A DNA stretch of 64,000 bases from Collimonas antrihumi (GTDB lineage: Bacteria; Pseudomonadota; Gammaproteobacteria; Burkholderiales; Burkholderiaceae_D). The translations under genes and the position numbers were made by a program. Shown in pieces: positions 37,047 through 46,937 of the stretch. The notes beneath the pieces were generated by a model. The model saw only the letters and a list, made by a program, of their open reading frames with translations, did no database searches and had not been told where the DNA came from. Positions within the stretch are counted from its first letter, which is position 1; every line of letters begins with the position of its first letter. Location of the stretch: NCBI RefSeq assembly GCF_018304965.1, contig NZ_JAGQED010000004.1:124001-188000 (forward strand), written 5' to 3'.

Positions 37047-38273
37047 TTAAGGTGCAATTGGTGTGTCTGTAGTTTCAAAAGATTCCTTTATGCCGTCGAG
37101 AATTGCTCCGGTAAGTAATAATGCTAAATTTTCCACATCATTCCAGGGCGCAATTACTTTTCGAAAATTTACGGTGAAAGTTGTCAGTTTGAGCGCATCA
37201 TTGATACGGCTCATTTGCAGTTCCGAATCGCTTATATTATTGAGCACGGTTTCCCACATATAATTCAAGTTGTTAATTCCAATTTCCGCATCTAACATGC
37301 GTATGGCGATATCGCTAAAACTGCGGGATAGGGTTTCTATGGATTTCTGCAACAACTTTTTCTCTGAACTCTGCTTTTGTAGTTGCTGTATATCTTTAAT
37401 TAATTTATTTTTCGCTTTGCGAGCCGCTTCGGCTTTGGCTCCGTATATTCCGCCAGTGATAGCCAGACCTACAAAGCCAAGAGCCGCCCCCGAAAATGCT
37501 AATCCGGTATATTTTTTATACTCTTTTTCCAGTTGCGCAATCTGCTTATATTTTTCGTCTATCTCATCTTGTAAAGCCTTGATGGAGTCAAGTAATTTGT
37601 GTGCTTTCAGCAAATCGTATTTGGATTTGACTTGCGCTTGCACACCCACAGTATTTTTTCCATTGCTCAATTGGCCGCCTGCCATTCCTACTCTAAAATC
37701 ATAAACAACGGTTTTCATTTTTTTATTTTTTTCCTGTTGTTCGGAAATGTGGCGTTTTATCTTGTTCAGAGCACTCAGCAAAGTAACTATTTGTACTTCA
37801 TCATCCGGTTCCAAAATGATTTCTGATAATTGGAAGTCCGAAACGTCGCCCACTATTTTTTTTACTCGTTCAAGAATAGGCATTGCATTGATAATACGGA
37901 GAATCTCTTCACCGGTTGCAACCAGATACTTTGCAGTTGAATTCATATCCAGGCTTTGGTCCCAAAGATGAGTTTCAACGTTGTACCAAGAAATTGCATG
38001 AGACCGGATATTCTTGAATAATTCAAAAACATCTTCAGGAGTCAAGCCAGCTATGCCAATGTCATAGCCGATTTGATTTCTCACTGTATTAATATCAAAA
38101 GGAAGAGAATTTCCATTCCTGACATATATTCTGATTCTGGTGATGTCTTCTTTAGTAAAAATCCCGCTTGACCTTACTGCCCCTTTTGCCGTTCCGCTGA
38201 GCAGTTGTAGAGTGAATTTTGGTATATCTGCTAACGCAATAATCGAATCGACGGCTAATTTTTGTGAGCTCAT
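37047..38273 (-). CDS. Alpha-xenorhabdolysin-family toxin subunit A (XaxA/YaxA-like)
   Basis: The protein has 408 residues from ATG 38273, about the length of XaxA and YaxA. It is mostly alpha-helical with coiled coils around residues 222-255 and 283-325 flanking a hydrophobic, Gly-rich segment (residues 255-278), the expected membrane-facing foot. Conserved blocks shared with the A' paralogue are GIFTKED (37-43), MPILERVK (131-138) and NDALKLT (358-364). I count 26 identities in the first 52 aligned residues of the two. First gene of the operon A, A', B, with gaps of 76 and 33 bases. The known family members lyse insect or mammalian cells. The AT-rich composition points to acquisition by transfer. 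Confidence 0.84.
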   Translation of the reverse strand: MSSQKLAVDSIIALADIPKFTLQLLSGTAKGAVRSSGIFTKEDITRIRIYVRNGNSLPFDINTVRNQIGYDIGIAGLTPEDVFELFKNIRSHAISWYNVETHLWDQSLDMNSTAKYLVATGEEILRIINAMPILERVKKIVGDVSDFQLSEIILEPDDEVQIVTLLSALNKIKRHISEQQEKNKKMKTVVYDFRVGMAGGQLSNGKNTVGVQAQVKSKYDLLKAHKLLDSIKALQDEIDEKYKQIAQLEKEYKKYTGLAFSGAALGFVGLAITGGIYGAKAEAARKAKNKLIKDIQQLQKQSSEKKLLQKSIETLSRSFSDIAIRMLDAEIGINNLNYMWETVLNNISDSELQMSRINDALKLTTFTVNFRKVIAPWNDVENLALLLTGAILDGIKESFETTDTPIAP

Positions 38274-38597
38274 GGAGATTTCACTTTCTTCGCATTGCTG
38301 CAATTGAAGGATTATGTGATGCAGATACGTTTGTACGACACGTTCAGAGTTCTCATAATGTTGGATTTATTATGGCAGCGCGGGTTACCGGATATTTTGG
38401 GAGAATTCCCAAAATGGGGCCCTGCAATGAAAGGCGAGGCCCCTCGCTAAATTTGACGCTTGAGGAACGCCGTAAGGAAAAGACGGTTTTCTGTTGTCGC
38501 AGACCACCGATACCATTGACGATGCGCAGCATTGAGGCCATCGCCGCTGGCGGATATTTCTTCAGGATGGGATATCCAGGAATGCTGGGCTACGTTC
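38274..38597. other. Upstream region of the toxin operon with two inverted repeats
   Basis: No credible gene in 324 bases. ATTTTGGGA-GAAT-TCCCAAAAT (38394-38415) is a perfect 9-base inverted repeat about 120 bases upstream of the toxin start and is a candidate operator. GGGGCC (38416-38421 region) and GGCCCC (about 38438-38443) form a second hairpin directly after it. Composition changes here from AT-rich toxin DNA to average DNA. No clear -35/-10 pair was chosen. Confidence 0.5.
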
Positions 38598-39239
38598 TTA
38601 TGTGACGATGCCATGAATCGATTGAAGCTGAAACAATTCAGCATCAGTTTTGCATGACAGTTTCGCCATTGCAGCACGCCTTTGATTGTAGATAGTCTTC
38701 ACGCTGCGCTTAAGGGAATTTGCGATTTCTGCTATGCAATGACCAGCAAGATACATGCGCAGGACCTCGGCTTCGCGAACGGACAGCGCTTCATGTCCAC
38801 CAATGTTCAGGCAGTTTGATCTTTCAACTATTTCATGAATGCATCGGCCATGATATCCAGTTCCCCGTAGCGCGCGATCAATGGCAACGACAAGTTCCGT
38901 TATCGCGTCGCGTTTGCTAATGATCGAATTGATTCCTAAGGATTTCAGGGCAGTGAGGATTCTCGGGCTGTCGAGGCTGGTAAATACGATGATGCGAACT
39001 GTCGGGTAGTGCTTGCGCACGCGTTTGAGCATGGTCAAACCGTCCCCGAATGCGCCGCCAGGCATGATGTAGGCAGTCACAAGAACATCAACTTGTTGAG
39101 AACTCAATCGATCGAATAATTCGGTGGAATTGGCAACTGAGGGATGCACACTAAAGCCAGGATGCCGACCCAGATGTTCTTTTACAGCAGTTGCCACGAC
39201 AGGGTGAGCGTCTGCAACCAGGATATTTACCTTCTTCAT
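38598..39239 (-). CDS. RcsB/BvgA-like response regulator with degenerate receiver and LuxR-type DNA-binding domain
   Basis: The protein has 213 residues. The receiver resembles RcsB (shared GDGLTMLKRVRKHYPTVRII-type block), but two active-site acids are lost. The usual phospho-acceptor Asp is Ala56 in LVTAYIMPGG (codon GCC where GAC is expected), and the second acidic residue of the DD pair is Ala11 in VADAHP. Thr87 and Lys109 are kept. The C-terminal LuxR/NarL helix-turn-helix is LSVREAEVLRMYLAGHCIAE and SLKRSVKTIYNQRRAAMAKL (residues 152-195). It probably works without phosphorylation. It is just upstream of, and parallel to, the toxin operon, so control of the toxin is a reasonable but untested guess. 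No sensor kinase is adjacent. Confidence 0.88.
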   Translation of the reverse strand: MKKVNILVADAHPVVATAVKEHLGRHPGFSVHPSVANSTELFDRLSSQQVDVLVTAYIMPGGAFGDGLTMLKRVRKHYPTVRIIVFTSLDSPRILTALKSLGINSIISKRDAITELVVAIDRALRGTGYHGRCIHEIVERSNCLNIGGHEALSVREAEVLRMYLAGHCIAEIANSLKRSVKTIYNQRRAAMAKLSCKTDAELFQLQSIHGIVT

Positions 39240-39311
39240 TCTCAGGTGTTACTCCTAAGCACAAGTCTTACAATCAGGTTCCTGCGCAGCATGAATAAGT
39301 TGGCCGCGTGT

Positions 39312-40349
39312 TTACTTAATCAGAGCATTACTTGAATGCTCAAAGGAAATTTCCGCGACAATTTTCTGACTGGCGCTATCAACTTTGAACAAGCTCAGAT
39401 CCGTGTTCAACACGTAAGCAAACTTGCTGTCCCGCGTAAAAGCAATGGCTTGGCGCGGCCCCTTGAAACCCTTGATGGTGGCGACGACCTTCAACGTTTT
39501 TGCGTCAATCACTGAAACGCTATCGTCGGCCAGGTTGCCGCTGTAGACAAATTTGCCGTCGGGGCTTAGCGCCGCGCCATATGGTTCTTTGCCGACTGGC
39601 ACCGTGCCGGTAATCTGACGCTTGGCGATATCGACTACAGCGATATTGTCGGCGCCGCTGTTGGCGGCAAACATGACCTTGCCATCGGCGGTGACCGAGA
39701 TTGCGCGCAGCTTGTTGAATCCGGTGATTTCGCCATCGATTTTGTTGGTCTTGGTGTCGACAATCGTCACCTTGTCGCCAAGGAAGTTGGTGACATAGAG
39801 TTTGGCGTTGTCCGGGCTCAGGCGAATACCTTGGCGCGGTTGCGCGAAGCCGGTGATTACAGTTTGGGCTAACCCGCTATTGATGTCGAAGCGTGTCACT
39901 GTGTCCGCGGCCTGGTTGTTGATATAGAGCGCGTTCCCATCCTTGGTCAATGTTGTTCCGAAACTCCCTGGACCTGCCGCCAGTCGTGAAAGCGGCACTA
40001 GCGTTGCACTATCTACTTTTACTATCTCACCGAGACTGCTATCGGAGATGAAGAAAGCCTTGCCGTCAGGCGCGAATACTATATTGCGCGGTGTTACATA
40101 GCCACTTAGCACGCCCCGCACCGAGCCGCTGGGAAGATCGTAGACGATAATCTCGGGCCGCTCGCTGTTGGACACAACGGCGGTGGCTTCGTCCGGGCTC
40201 AACGCCAGAGAATTGTTGCGGATATTGCCGTCAAAAGTGGTACGTATTTGGGTTGCACCCGCTACGGACGGGTAGAGGGCTACAGTTAAGAAAACACCGT
40301 AAGAACCCGATGCGACGGCAAGGATCGCGGTAAGAATTAAATGTTTCAT
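39312..40349 (-). CDS. Secreted YncE-like beta-propeller protein (YVTN repeats)
   Basis: The protein has 345 residues with an N-terminal signal peptide (MKHLILTAILAVASGSYGVF then TVALYPSVAGA). The rest is a seven-bladed propeller with repeated motifs such as ALSPDGKFVYSGN, LSPDNAKLYVTNFL and VSVTADGKVMFAAN, spaced about 42 residues. YncE-type proteins are periplasmic and of uncertain function; binding of DNA or ligands has been proposed. The start has AGGAG 8 bases upstream. It stands alone between the RcsB-like gene and a plus-strand cluster. Confidence 0.9.
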   Translation of the reverse strand: MKHLILTAILAVASGSYGVFLTVALYPSVAGATQIRTTFDGNIRNNSLALSPDEATAVVSNSERPEIIVYDLPSGSVRGVLSGYVTPRNIVFAPDGKAFFISDSSLGEIVKVDSATLVPLSRLAAGPGSFGTTLTKDGNALYINNQAADTVTRFDINSGLAQTVITGFAQPRQGIRLSPDNAKLYVTNFLGDKVTIVDTKTNKIDGEITGFNKLRAISVTADGKVMFAANSGADNIAVVDIAKRQITGTVPVGKEPYGAALSPDGKFVYSGNLADDSVSVIDAKTLKVVATIKGFKGPRQAIAFTRDSKFAYVLNTDLSLFKVDSASQKIVAEISFEHSSNALIK

Positions 40350-40596
40350 ATCAACGGCTCCTGGAGATTCATTTAAATGAGATGCAAAAATTGCAACTTC
40401 ATGTACGTGAACGTAAATCCAGGCTGCTTATTCCATACGATGAAAAATATTTTTTTGCCTTGATGTCGACGATTGAACGCAATCGAGGTGCCGGTTGGGA
40501 AGGTGATTGCAAGTAGAATCTGGCCTTTGCTTCAATTTGCAATGCCGCAGATCGCAAAATGTTTTCAAAATACACACTAATTGTCGAGGGACCGGT

Positions 40597-40866
40597 ATGA
40601 AAGCGGAAGGCATCTTTTGCCGTCCCGATTGCGGCGCCTGCTGTACTGCGCCGTCGATCTCGTCGCCGATCCCTGGCATGCCGAACGGCAAGCCGGCGGG
40701 TGTTCGCTGCATTCAGCTGGATCCCGCCAATCTTTGCCGGATTTTCGGCAGCCCGGATCGTCCTGCCGTCTGCGCCAGCCTGCAGCCGGCGTTGGATATG
40801 TGCGGCAATTCTCAAGCGCACGCGATGCATTACCTGGCCACGTTGGAACGATTGACCGCAGCGTAG
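40597..40866 (+). CDS. YkgJ-family cysteine-cluster protein
   Basis: The product has 89 residues from ATG 40597, which is preceded by GAGGG. The N-terminus [12 protein letters not shown] carries the CxxxCxxCC cluster of the YkgJ/Fe-S-like family, and CIQLD, NLCRIF and VCASL add later cysteines. The family is predicted to bind zinc or an iron-sulfur cluster, and no member has a firm function. A longer frame upstream is possible but lacks the family N-terminus. It is followed by the lipoprotein gene after 45 bases on the same strand. Confidence 0.86.
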   Translation: MKAEGIFCRPDCGACCTAPSISSPIPGMPNGKPAGVRCIQLDPANLCRIFGSPDRPAVCASLQPALDMCGNSQAHAMHYLATLERLTAA

Positions 40867-40911
40867 GGTCAGTCTATTGACTGGCGGCAAAAAGAAAAAG
40901 GGAAAATTTGA

Positions 40912-41484
40912 ATGCAATATAGAAACTTTACTTCCAGCAAGGTCATGCCGGCGTTGTTGGCGCTATGTACTACGCTGCTCTTATCGTCCTGTGCCGCGCT
41001 TATCGGGCCGCGCGATGTCGAATTTCCGTTGACTAAACTGCAGCAATCGGTCGACAAGCGTCTGCCTTTTTCGCAGCGTTATCTGGGCCTGTTCGAGATT
41101 ACCGCCAACAAGGCCCTGCTAAGCTTGCCGCCGGAGCAGAATCGCTTGTCGATGGCAACCGATGTGACAGTCGCCATGCCATTGCTAGGTAAATCATGGA
41201 GCGGCAAGATGGCGATCTCGGGTGTGCTGACCCTGGATAACCCGCACAACGCAGTGACATTGCTAGAGCCCAAGCTGGACAGCCTGATGCTGGACGGCCT
41301 CGACAATACCTACGCTGCGCAAGTGACGCAGATAGGTAATTTGCTGGCGCGTCAACTGCTGGCCGGGGTGCCGTTGTATACCTTCAAGCCGGAAGATTTA
41401 CGTTATGCCGGCGTAGCTTTCATGCCGACAAGAATCGGCACCAAGCCCGAAAACCTCGTGGTTACATTCGAGCCGGTAAAATAG
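40912..41484 (+). CDS. DUF1439 lipoprotein (YceB-like)
   Basis: The protein has 190 residues. The signal ends in LLLSSCAAL with a lipobox Cys near residue 27, so it is a lipoprotein; Ala at position +2 favours the outer membrane. The rest matches the DUF1439/YceB pattern: an amphipathic beta-rich fold with VEFPLTKLQQSVDKRLPF near residue 35. YceB-like proteins are proposed lipid-binding proteins of the tubular BPI-like kind, but function is not proven. It may be cotranscribed with the Cys-cluster gene upstream. Confidence 0.86.
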   Translation: MQYRNFTSSKVMPALLALCTTLLLSSCAALIGPRDVEFPLTKLQQSVDKRLPFSQRYLGLFEITANKALLSLPPEQNRLSMATDVTVAMPLLGKSWSGKMAISGVLTLDNPHNAVTLLEPKLDSLMLDGLDNTYAAQVTQIGNLLARQLLAGVPLYTFKPEDLRYAGVAFMPTRIGTKPENLVVTFEPVK

Positions 41485-41581
41485 ACGGCTGTTTTTAAGA
41501 AATATCCCGCAACTTTACAACGGCCAGGGCGGTATCATTCGCCCCGGAGCTTGATTTCCTTTCTTTTTACTCCCAAACCAC

Positions 41582-42427
41582 ATGGATATTGTTCTCGCGT
41601 TAAAAGTGCTCATCATGGGCCTGGTCGAGGGTTTCACCGAGTTTTTACCGATCTCGTCGACCGGCCACCTGATTCTGGCAGGCAGCTTGCTGGACTTTAC
41701 TGCCGACATTACGCGTGAAAAAGCCGAAGTGTTCGAAATCGCCATCCAGGCCGGTGCGATTTTCGCCGTATGCTGGGAATATCGAGCCCGTATCGGCGCG
41801 GTCCTGCGCGGACTGCCTAGCGATATCAAGGCACGCAAGCTGGTTATCAACCTGATCATCGCTTTTATCCCGGCAGCAATACTGGGGCTGTTGTTCAGCA
41901 AGATGATCAAGGAAAAGTTGTTCGCGCCTTTGCCGGTGGCGATTGCGCTGATTATCGGCGGCTTTGTGATCCTCTGGGTTGAGCGCCGCAACAAGAACGG
42001 CGACCAGGTTGCCAGGGTCGAATCGGTCGACGACATGAGCGCGCTGGATGCGCTGAAGATCGGCATTGCCCAGGCGTTCGCGCTGATTCCCGGCACCAGC
42101 CGTTCGGGTGCAACGATTATCGGCGGCATGATGTTTGGCTTGTCGCGCAAGGCGGCTACCGAGTTTTCATTTTTCCTGGCAATTCCTACCCTGTTTGCCG
42201 CCACCATTTATTCCCTGTACAAAGATCGCGCGCTGTTGTCGGCGGCCGATATTCCGCTGTTCTCGATCGGGACCGTAGCTGCATTTGTCTCGGCATTCCT
42301 GTGCGTGCGCTGGTTGCTGCGCTATATCAGCAGCCATGATTTCACCCTGTTTGCGTGGTACCGGATTGTGTTTGGGCTGGTGGTGATCGTGACCGGATAT
42401 ACCGGCTGGGTTAGTTGGACGCATTGA
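41582..42427 (+). CDS. uppP: Undecaprenyl-diphosphate phosphatase UppP (BacA), copy 1
   Basis: The protein has 281 residues and about eight hydrophobic helices. Both catalytic blocks are present: [15 protein letters not shown] near residues 16-30 (the (E/Q)xxxE motif and conserved His) and [10 protein letters not shown] near 174-183. It dephosphorylates undecaprenyl diphosphate to recycle the lipid carrier for peptidoglycan, O-antigen and other polymers, and gives low-level bacitracin resistance. This copy is the canonical one. A second homologue follows 92 bases downstream. Confidence 0.96.
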   Translation: MDIVLALKVLIMGLVEGFTEFLPISSTGHLILAGSLLDFTADITREKAEVFEIAIQAGAIFAVCWEYRARIGAVLRGLPSDIKARKLVINLIIAFIPAAILGLLFSKMIKEKLFAPLPVAIALIIGGFVILWVERRNKNGDQVARVESVDDMSALDALKIGIAQAFALIPGTSRSGATIIGGMMFGLSRKAATEFSFFLAIPTLFAATIYSLYKDRALLSAADIPLFSIGTVAAFVSAFLCVRWLLRYISSHDFTLFAWYRIVFGLVVIVTGYTGWVSWTH

Positions 42428-42519
42428 GCTGGACACATTGAGCGCGCGTCCGAACTGCAGAAAAAGAGTCATTGTTTTTTTGGAATTTGTAATCATTCAA
42501 TCCTGAACTGGAGATTGCT

Positions 42520-43392
42520 GTGGCAAGTGTATGTTCCGCTGGTACCGATATCGGGTTTGCATCGTTAGACTATCTACAGGTTGCGATTCTTGGCGTGATT
42601 CAGGGAATCTCTGAGTTATTGCCTATTTCTTCCACCGCGCACATGCGCATCGTTCCGGCCATACTGGGCTGGCATGATCCGGGCTCCGCATTTTCCGCAG
42701 CGATGCAGCTGGCGGCGCTGGCGGCCGTCGTCAGTTATTTCTGGCGTGATGTGCGCGAAGTGACTGTCGGTAGCATCACAGCAGTGCGTGAGCGCAATTT
42801 CAGCAGCCCGTCATTCCGCCTCGGGATGGCGATCATCCTGGCGACGATCCCGATCGGAATTGCAGGATTGTCGCTGTCGCATGTGCTGAACGCCTGCGGC
42901 TCGCCGTTGCGCAGCCTGAGCGTGATTGGCTATGCGTGTATCGCCATGGGGGTGCTGCTGGCGCTTGCCGAACTCAGTTGCCGTCATCGCCGCACCGTCG
43001 GCGAGATGCGTATGCGTGATGCGGTGATCGTCGGCCTGGCGCAAGTCGGTGCGCTGATTCCGGGGGTGTCGCGTTCCGGTTCGACGCTGACTGCCGCCTT
43101 GTTCCTTAATTTCAAGCGTGAAGAAGCGGCGCGCTTCTCCTTCTTGCTCGGTTTGCCGGCGATTGCGCTGGCCGGCTTGAAAGAGTTGCTGGTGCTGTTC
43201 CATTTGCATATGCCGCTGGAGACCTGGATGTTGCTGATCTTCGGTCTGGTAGTGGCCAGTATTTCGGCTTTTGGCGCGATCTGGGGTTTGATGAAATTCC
43301 TGGAGAAATTCTCAACCTGGCCGTTCATCATCTATCGCGTCGCCTTGGGAGTATTTCTCCTGGTCGGTGTCCATAACGGCTTTCTAAGCTAA
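42520..43392 (+). CDS. UppP/BacA-like phosphatase, copy 2
   Basis: The protein has 290 residues from GTG 42520, with the same helical layout. The first motif reads QGISELLPISSTAHM: Gln replaces the first Glu, which the (E/Q)xxxE motif allows, and the His is kept. The second is PGVSRSGSTL. It is clearly diverged from copy 1 and has about 15 extra N-terminal residues. It may serve another cell-envelope pathway or a different lipid pyrophosphate. It is followed after 22 bases by recQ on the same strand. Confidence 0.91.
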   Translation: MASVCSAGTDIGFASLDYLQVAILGVIQGISELLPISSTAHMRIVPAILGWHDPGSAFSAAMQLAALAAVVSYFWRDVREVTVGSITAVRERNFSSPSFRLGMAIILATIPIGIAGLSLSHVLNACGSPLRSLSVIGYACIAMGVLLALAELSCRHRRTVGEMRMRDAVIVGLAQVGALIPGVSRSGSTLTAALFLNFKREEAARFSFLLGLPAIALAGLKELLVLFHLHMPLETWMLLIFGLVVASISAFGAIWGLMKFLEKFSTWPFIIYRVALGVFLLVGVHNGFLS

Positions 43393-43414
43393 TACAAGAT
43401 TCCGTAAGTAACTA

Positions 43415-45271
<1,857 letters not shown>

Positions 45272-45281
45272 TGCTGTAATT

Positions 45282-45398
45282 GTAGGGTGGGCACGAATGC
45301 CCACGCGGAATTCACTCGTGGCAGATGCCTGTTTTGGTAACGCGTGCGTTTGCACTCCGGCTATCACGGTCACGCGTGGGCATTCATGCCCACCCTAC
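45282..45398. repeat. Paired GTAGGGTGGGCA inverted-repeat element
   Basis: The left arm at 45282-45307 and the right arm at 45373-45398 are inverted copies of 26 bases with one difference. Each arm is also a small hairpin by itself: GTGGGCA-CGAA-TGCCCAC on the left, GTGGGCAT-TC-ATGCCCAC on the right. It lies between the convergent recQ and reductase genes. A single arm of the same family occurs at 49343-49366. The spacer is about 65 bases with no further structure noted. Confidence 0.85.
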
Positions 45399-45408
45399 GC
45401 CAAATCAT

Positions 45409-46587
45409 TTAAGCCGTCGTCCCCAAAGCCGCCATCAAGGCTTGCCTGATTTTCGCTTCTTGCGGCGCTACCCCGAAACCTACCATCACACCTTGCGCAT
45501 CAAAGAAGCGGCAGATGGTGGTAGCGCCATCCAGTTCGGTTTCCCAGCGGCCGGCGGCCACCGTGTGCGGTGGCGGCGGTATCAGCGCGAGCGGATAGCT
45601 CGGTGTCTTGACGATCACCGGCGAATGTTTCAGATCGATTTCGGTATCTTCACCAGTCAATGTCTTGGCAATCGCACGCGCGGCGGTAAGAATCGGTGCG
45701 ATGTATGGCAGGGGACTGGTGCGGCCCTCCCGGTCGACGCGGTACTCGGCGCAATCGCCGAGCGCATATACGTCGGCCGCGCTGGTACGGCCATGGCTAT
45801 CGACCATGATGCCGCGGCCGGTGGTCAATTGCGCTACTTGCGCCAGAGCCAGGTCGGGACGCAGGCCGACGGCCGACAAGACGACATCTGCCACGACCAC
45901 TTCACCATTCGACAGGGTAATCTTGATTGCACTGTCGGCATGGTCGATGCTGGCGGCAGTCGTACCAAGTTGCAAGTTGATGCCACGCGCAGTCAGTGCC
46001 GCATGCAAACCTTGGCACAAAGCTTGCGGCGCCAGCGCTGCCAATGGCAACTGATTGGGATCGATCAGCGTAACCGTATGGCCGTGCGCAGCAAGGTCGT
46101 CGGCAAATTCGCAACCGATCAAACCGGCGCCCAGAATGGCGACGCGGGCCGATGCTTGCAGATCGGGCAGCAACTTGGCGCGGAAGGTGGCGTAATCGTC
46201 GATGTGATTGACGGACAGCACGCGGTCGCTGGCGTCGCCGGCAAGGTTCAGCCGGATCGGCTGGGCGCCGACGGCAAGCACCAGTTGCCGGTATTCGAAA
46301 GCGCCGCTGCTGGTGTCAACTATCTTGCGTGCGGTGTCGATGCCGTTGACCCGGGTTTTGGTCAGGATAGTGGCGCCGATCTGTTCCGCCATTTGCGCCG
46401 AGTTTTGCGAAATCAATTGCGCCGCCACTTTCTTTTGGGCGAAGGCGTTCGAAAGCATCGGCTTGGAATAGAAACCGCCATCGTCGGCCGTAATGATCAG
46501 CAGTTCGGCGGTCTTGTCCAGCTTGCGCACTTCGCGCGCCAGACTGTAGGCGGCCATACCGGCGCCGATGATGATGATGGGTTTCAT
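45409..46587 (-). CDS. FAD-dependent NAD(P)H oxidoreductase (rubredoxin/ferredoxin reductase type)
   Basis: The protein has 392 residues with two Rossmann folds. The FAD motif is IIIIGAGMAAYSLAREVRKLD at the N-terminus (in the window it begins MKPIIIIGAGMAAY), the NAD motif is VAILGAGLIGCEFADDLA near residue 147, and the FAD-ribityl site is VYALGDCAEY near 270. The form fits rubredoxin-NAD(+) reductase, which feeds alkane hydroxylase or O2 detoxification. No rubredoxin gene is next to it. The donor and acceptor are therefore inferred from family only. Confidence 0.87.
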   Translation of the reverse strand: MKPIIIIGAGMAAYSLAREVRKLDKTAELLIITADDGGFYSKPMLSNAFAQKKVAAQLISQNSAQMAEQIGATILTKTRVNGIDTARKIVDTSSGAFEYRQLVLAVGAQPIRLNLAGDASDRVLSVNHIDDYATFRAKLLPDLQASARVAILGAGLIGCEFADDLAAHGHTVTLIDPNQLPLAALAPQALCQGLHAALTARGINLQLGTTAASIDHADSAIKITLSNGEVVVADVVLSAVGLRPDLALAQVAQLTTGRGIMVDSHGRTSAADVYALGDCAEYRVDREGRTSPLPYIAPILTAARAIAKTLTGEDTEIDLKHSPVIVKTPSYPLALIPPPPHTVAAGRWETELDGATTICRFFDAQGVMVGFGVAPQEAKIRQALMAALGTTA

Positions 46588-46937
46588 GGAGTGTCCTGAA
46601 CGATAATTAACTGAATTGGCAGAGTTGGCGGCGATGAAAAAGCGGTCTTCAATCTTGTTTGCATTGAGCGATAAGTCGCCGCAATGCGTGCGGGGTGCAA
46701 TTTTATTACAACATCAGTAGTGCCGGGCTTGATCTCGATCAATTTCCCGGGCATTTCCAATTTCCAATTTGCAGTGCATATTAATTGAAATTTAAAATTA
46801 ATCGATTTTATTAAATTGATAGTTATTTTAAATTGTTGCGTGAAATCCTCATTCATAATGCGAAATTTGCATGGTTGACGGCGAGCAGTCTGATAAAATC
46901 AAAGACTTTCACTTGTTAGACTTGGGGACAGAGGCAT
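46588..46937. other. 350-base divergent gap with an AT-rich stretch (about 46755-46835)
   Basis: The gap separates the divergent reductase and maeB genes. It contains a strongly AT-rich stretch around 46780-46835 with repeated TTTAAATT and TTAAT words. That is a plausible UP-element or IHF/H-NS-binding region. A TGATAAAAT at about 46890 near the maeB start may be a -10 with extended TGn. A possible 90-codon minus-strand frame here was rejected (see list). Confidence 0.4.

Noticed and set aside
38264-38605. Small plus-strand gene between the toxin operon and the RcsB-like gene
   Set aside because: It overlaps the operator-like palindromes, has no ribosome-binding site and no recognised domain.
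46584-46856. 90-codon minus-strand frame upstream of the reductase, overlapping its start as ATGA
   Set aside because: It has no ribosome-binding site, lies in AT-rich DNA upstream of maeB, and matches no rubredoxin or other family I know. Chance overlap is more likely.
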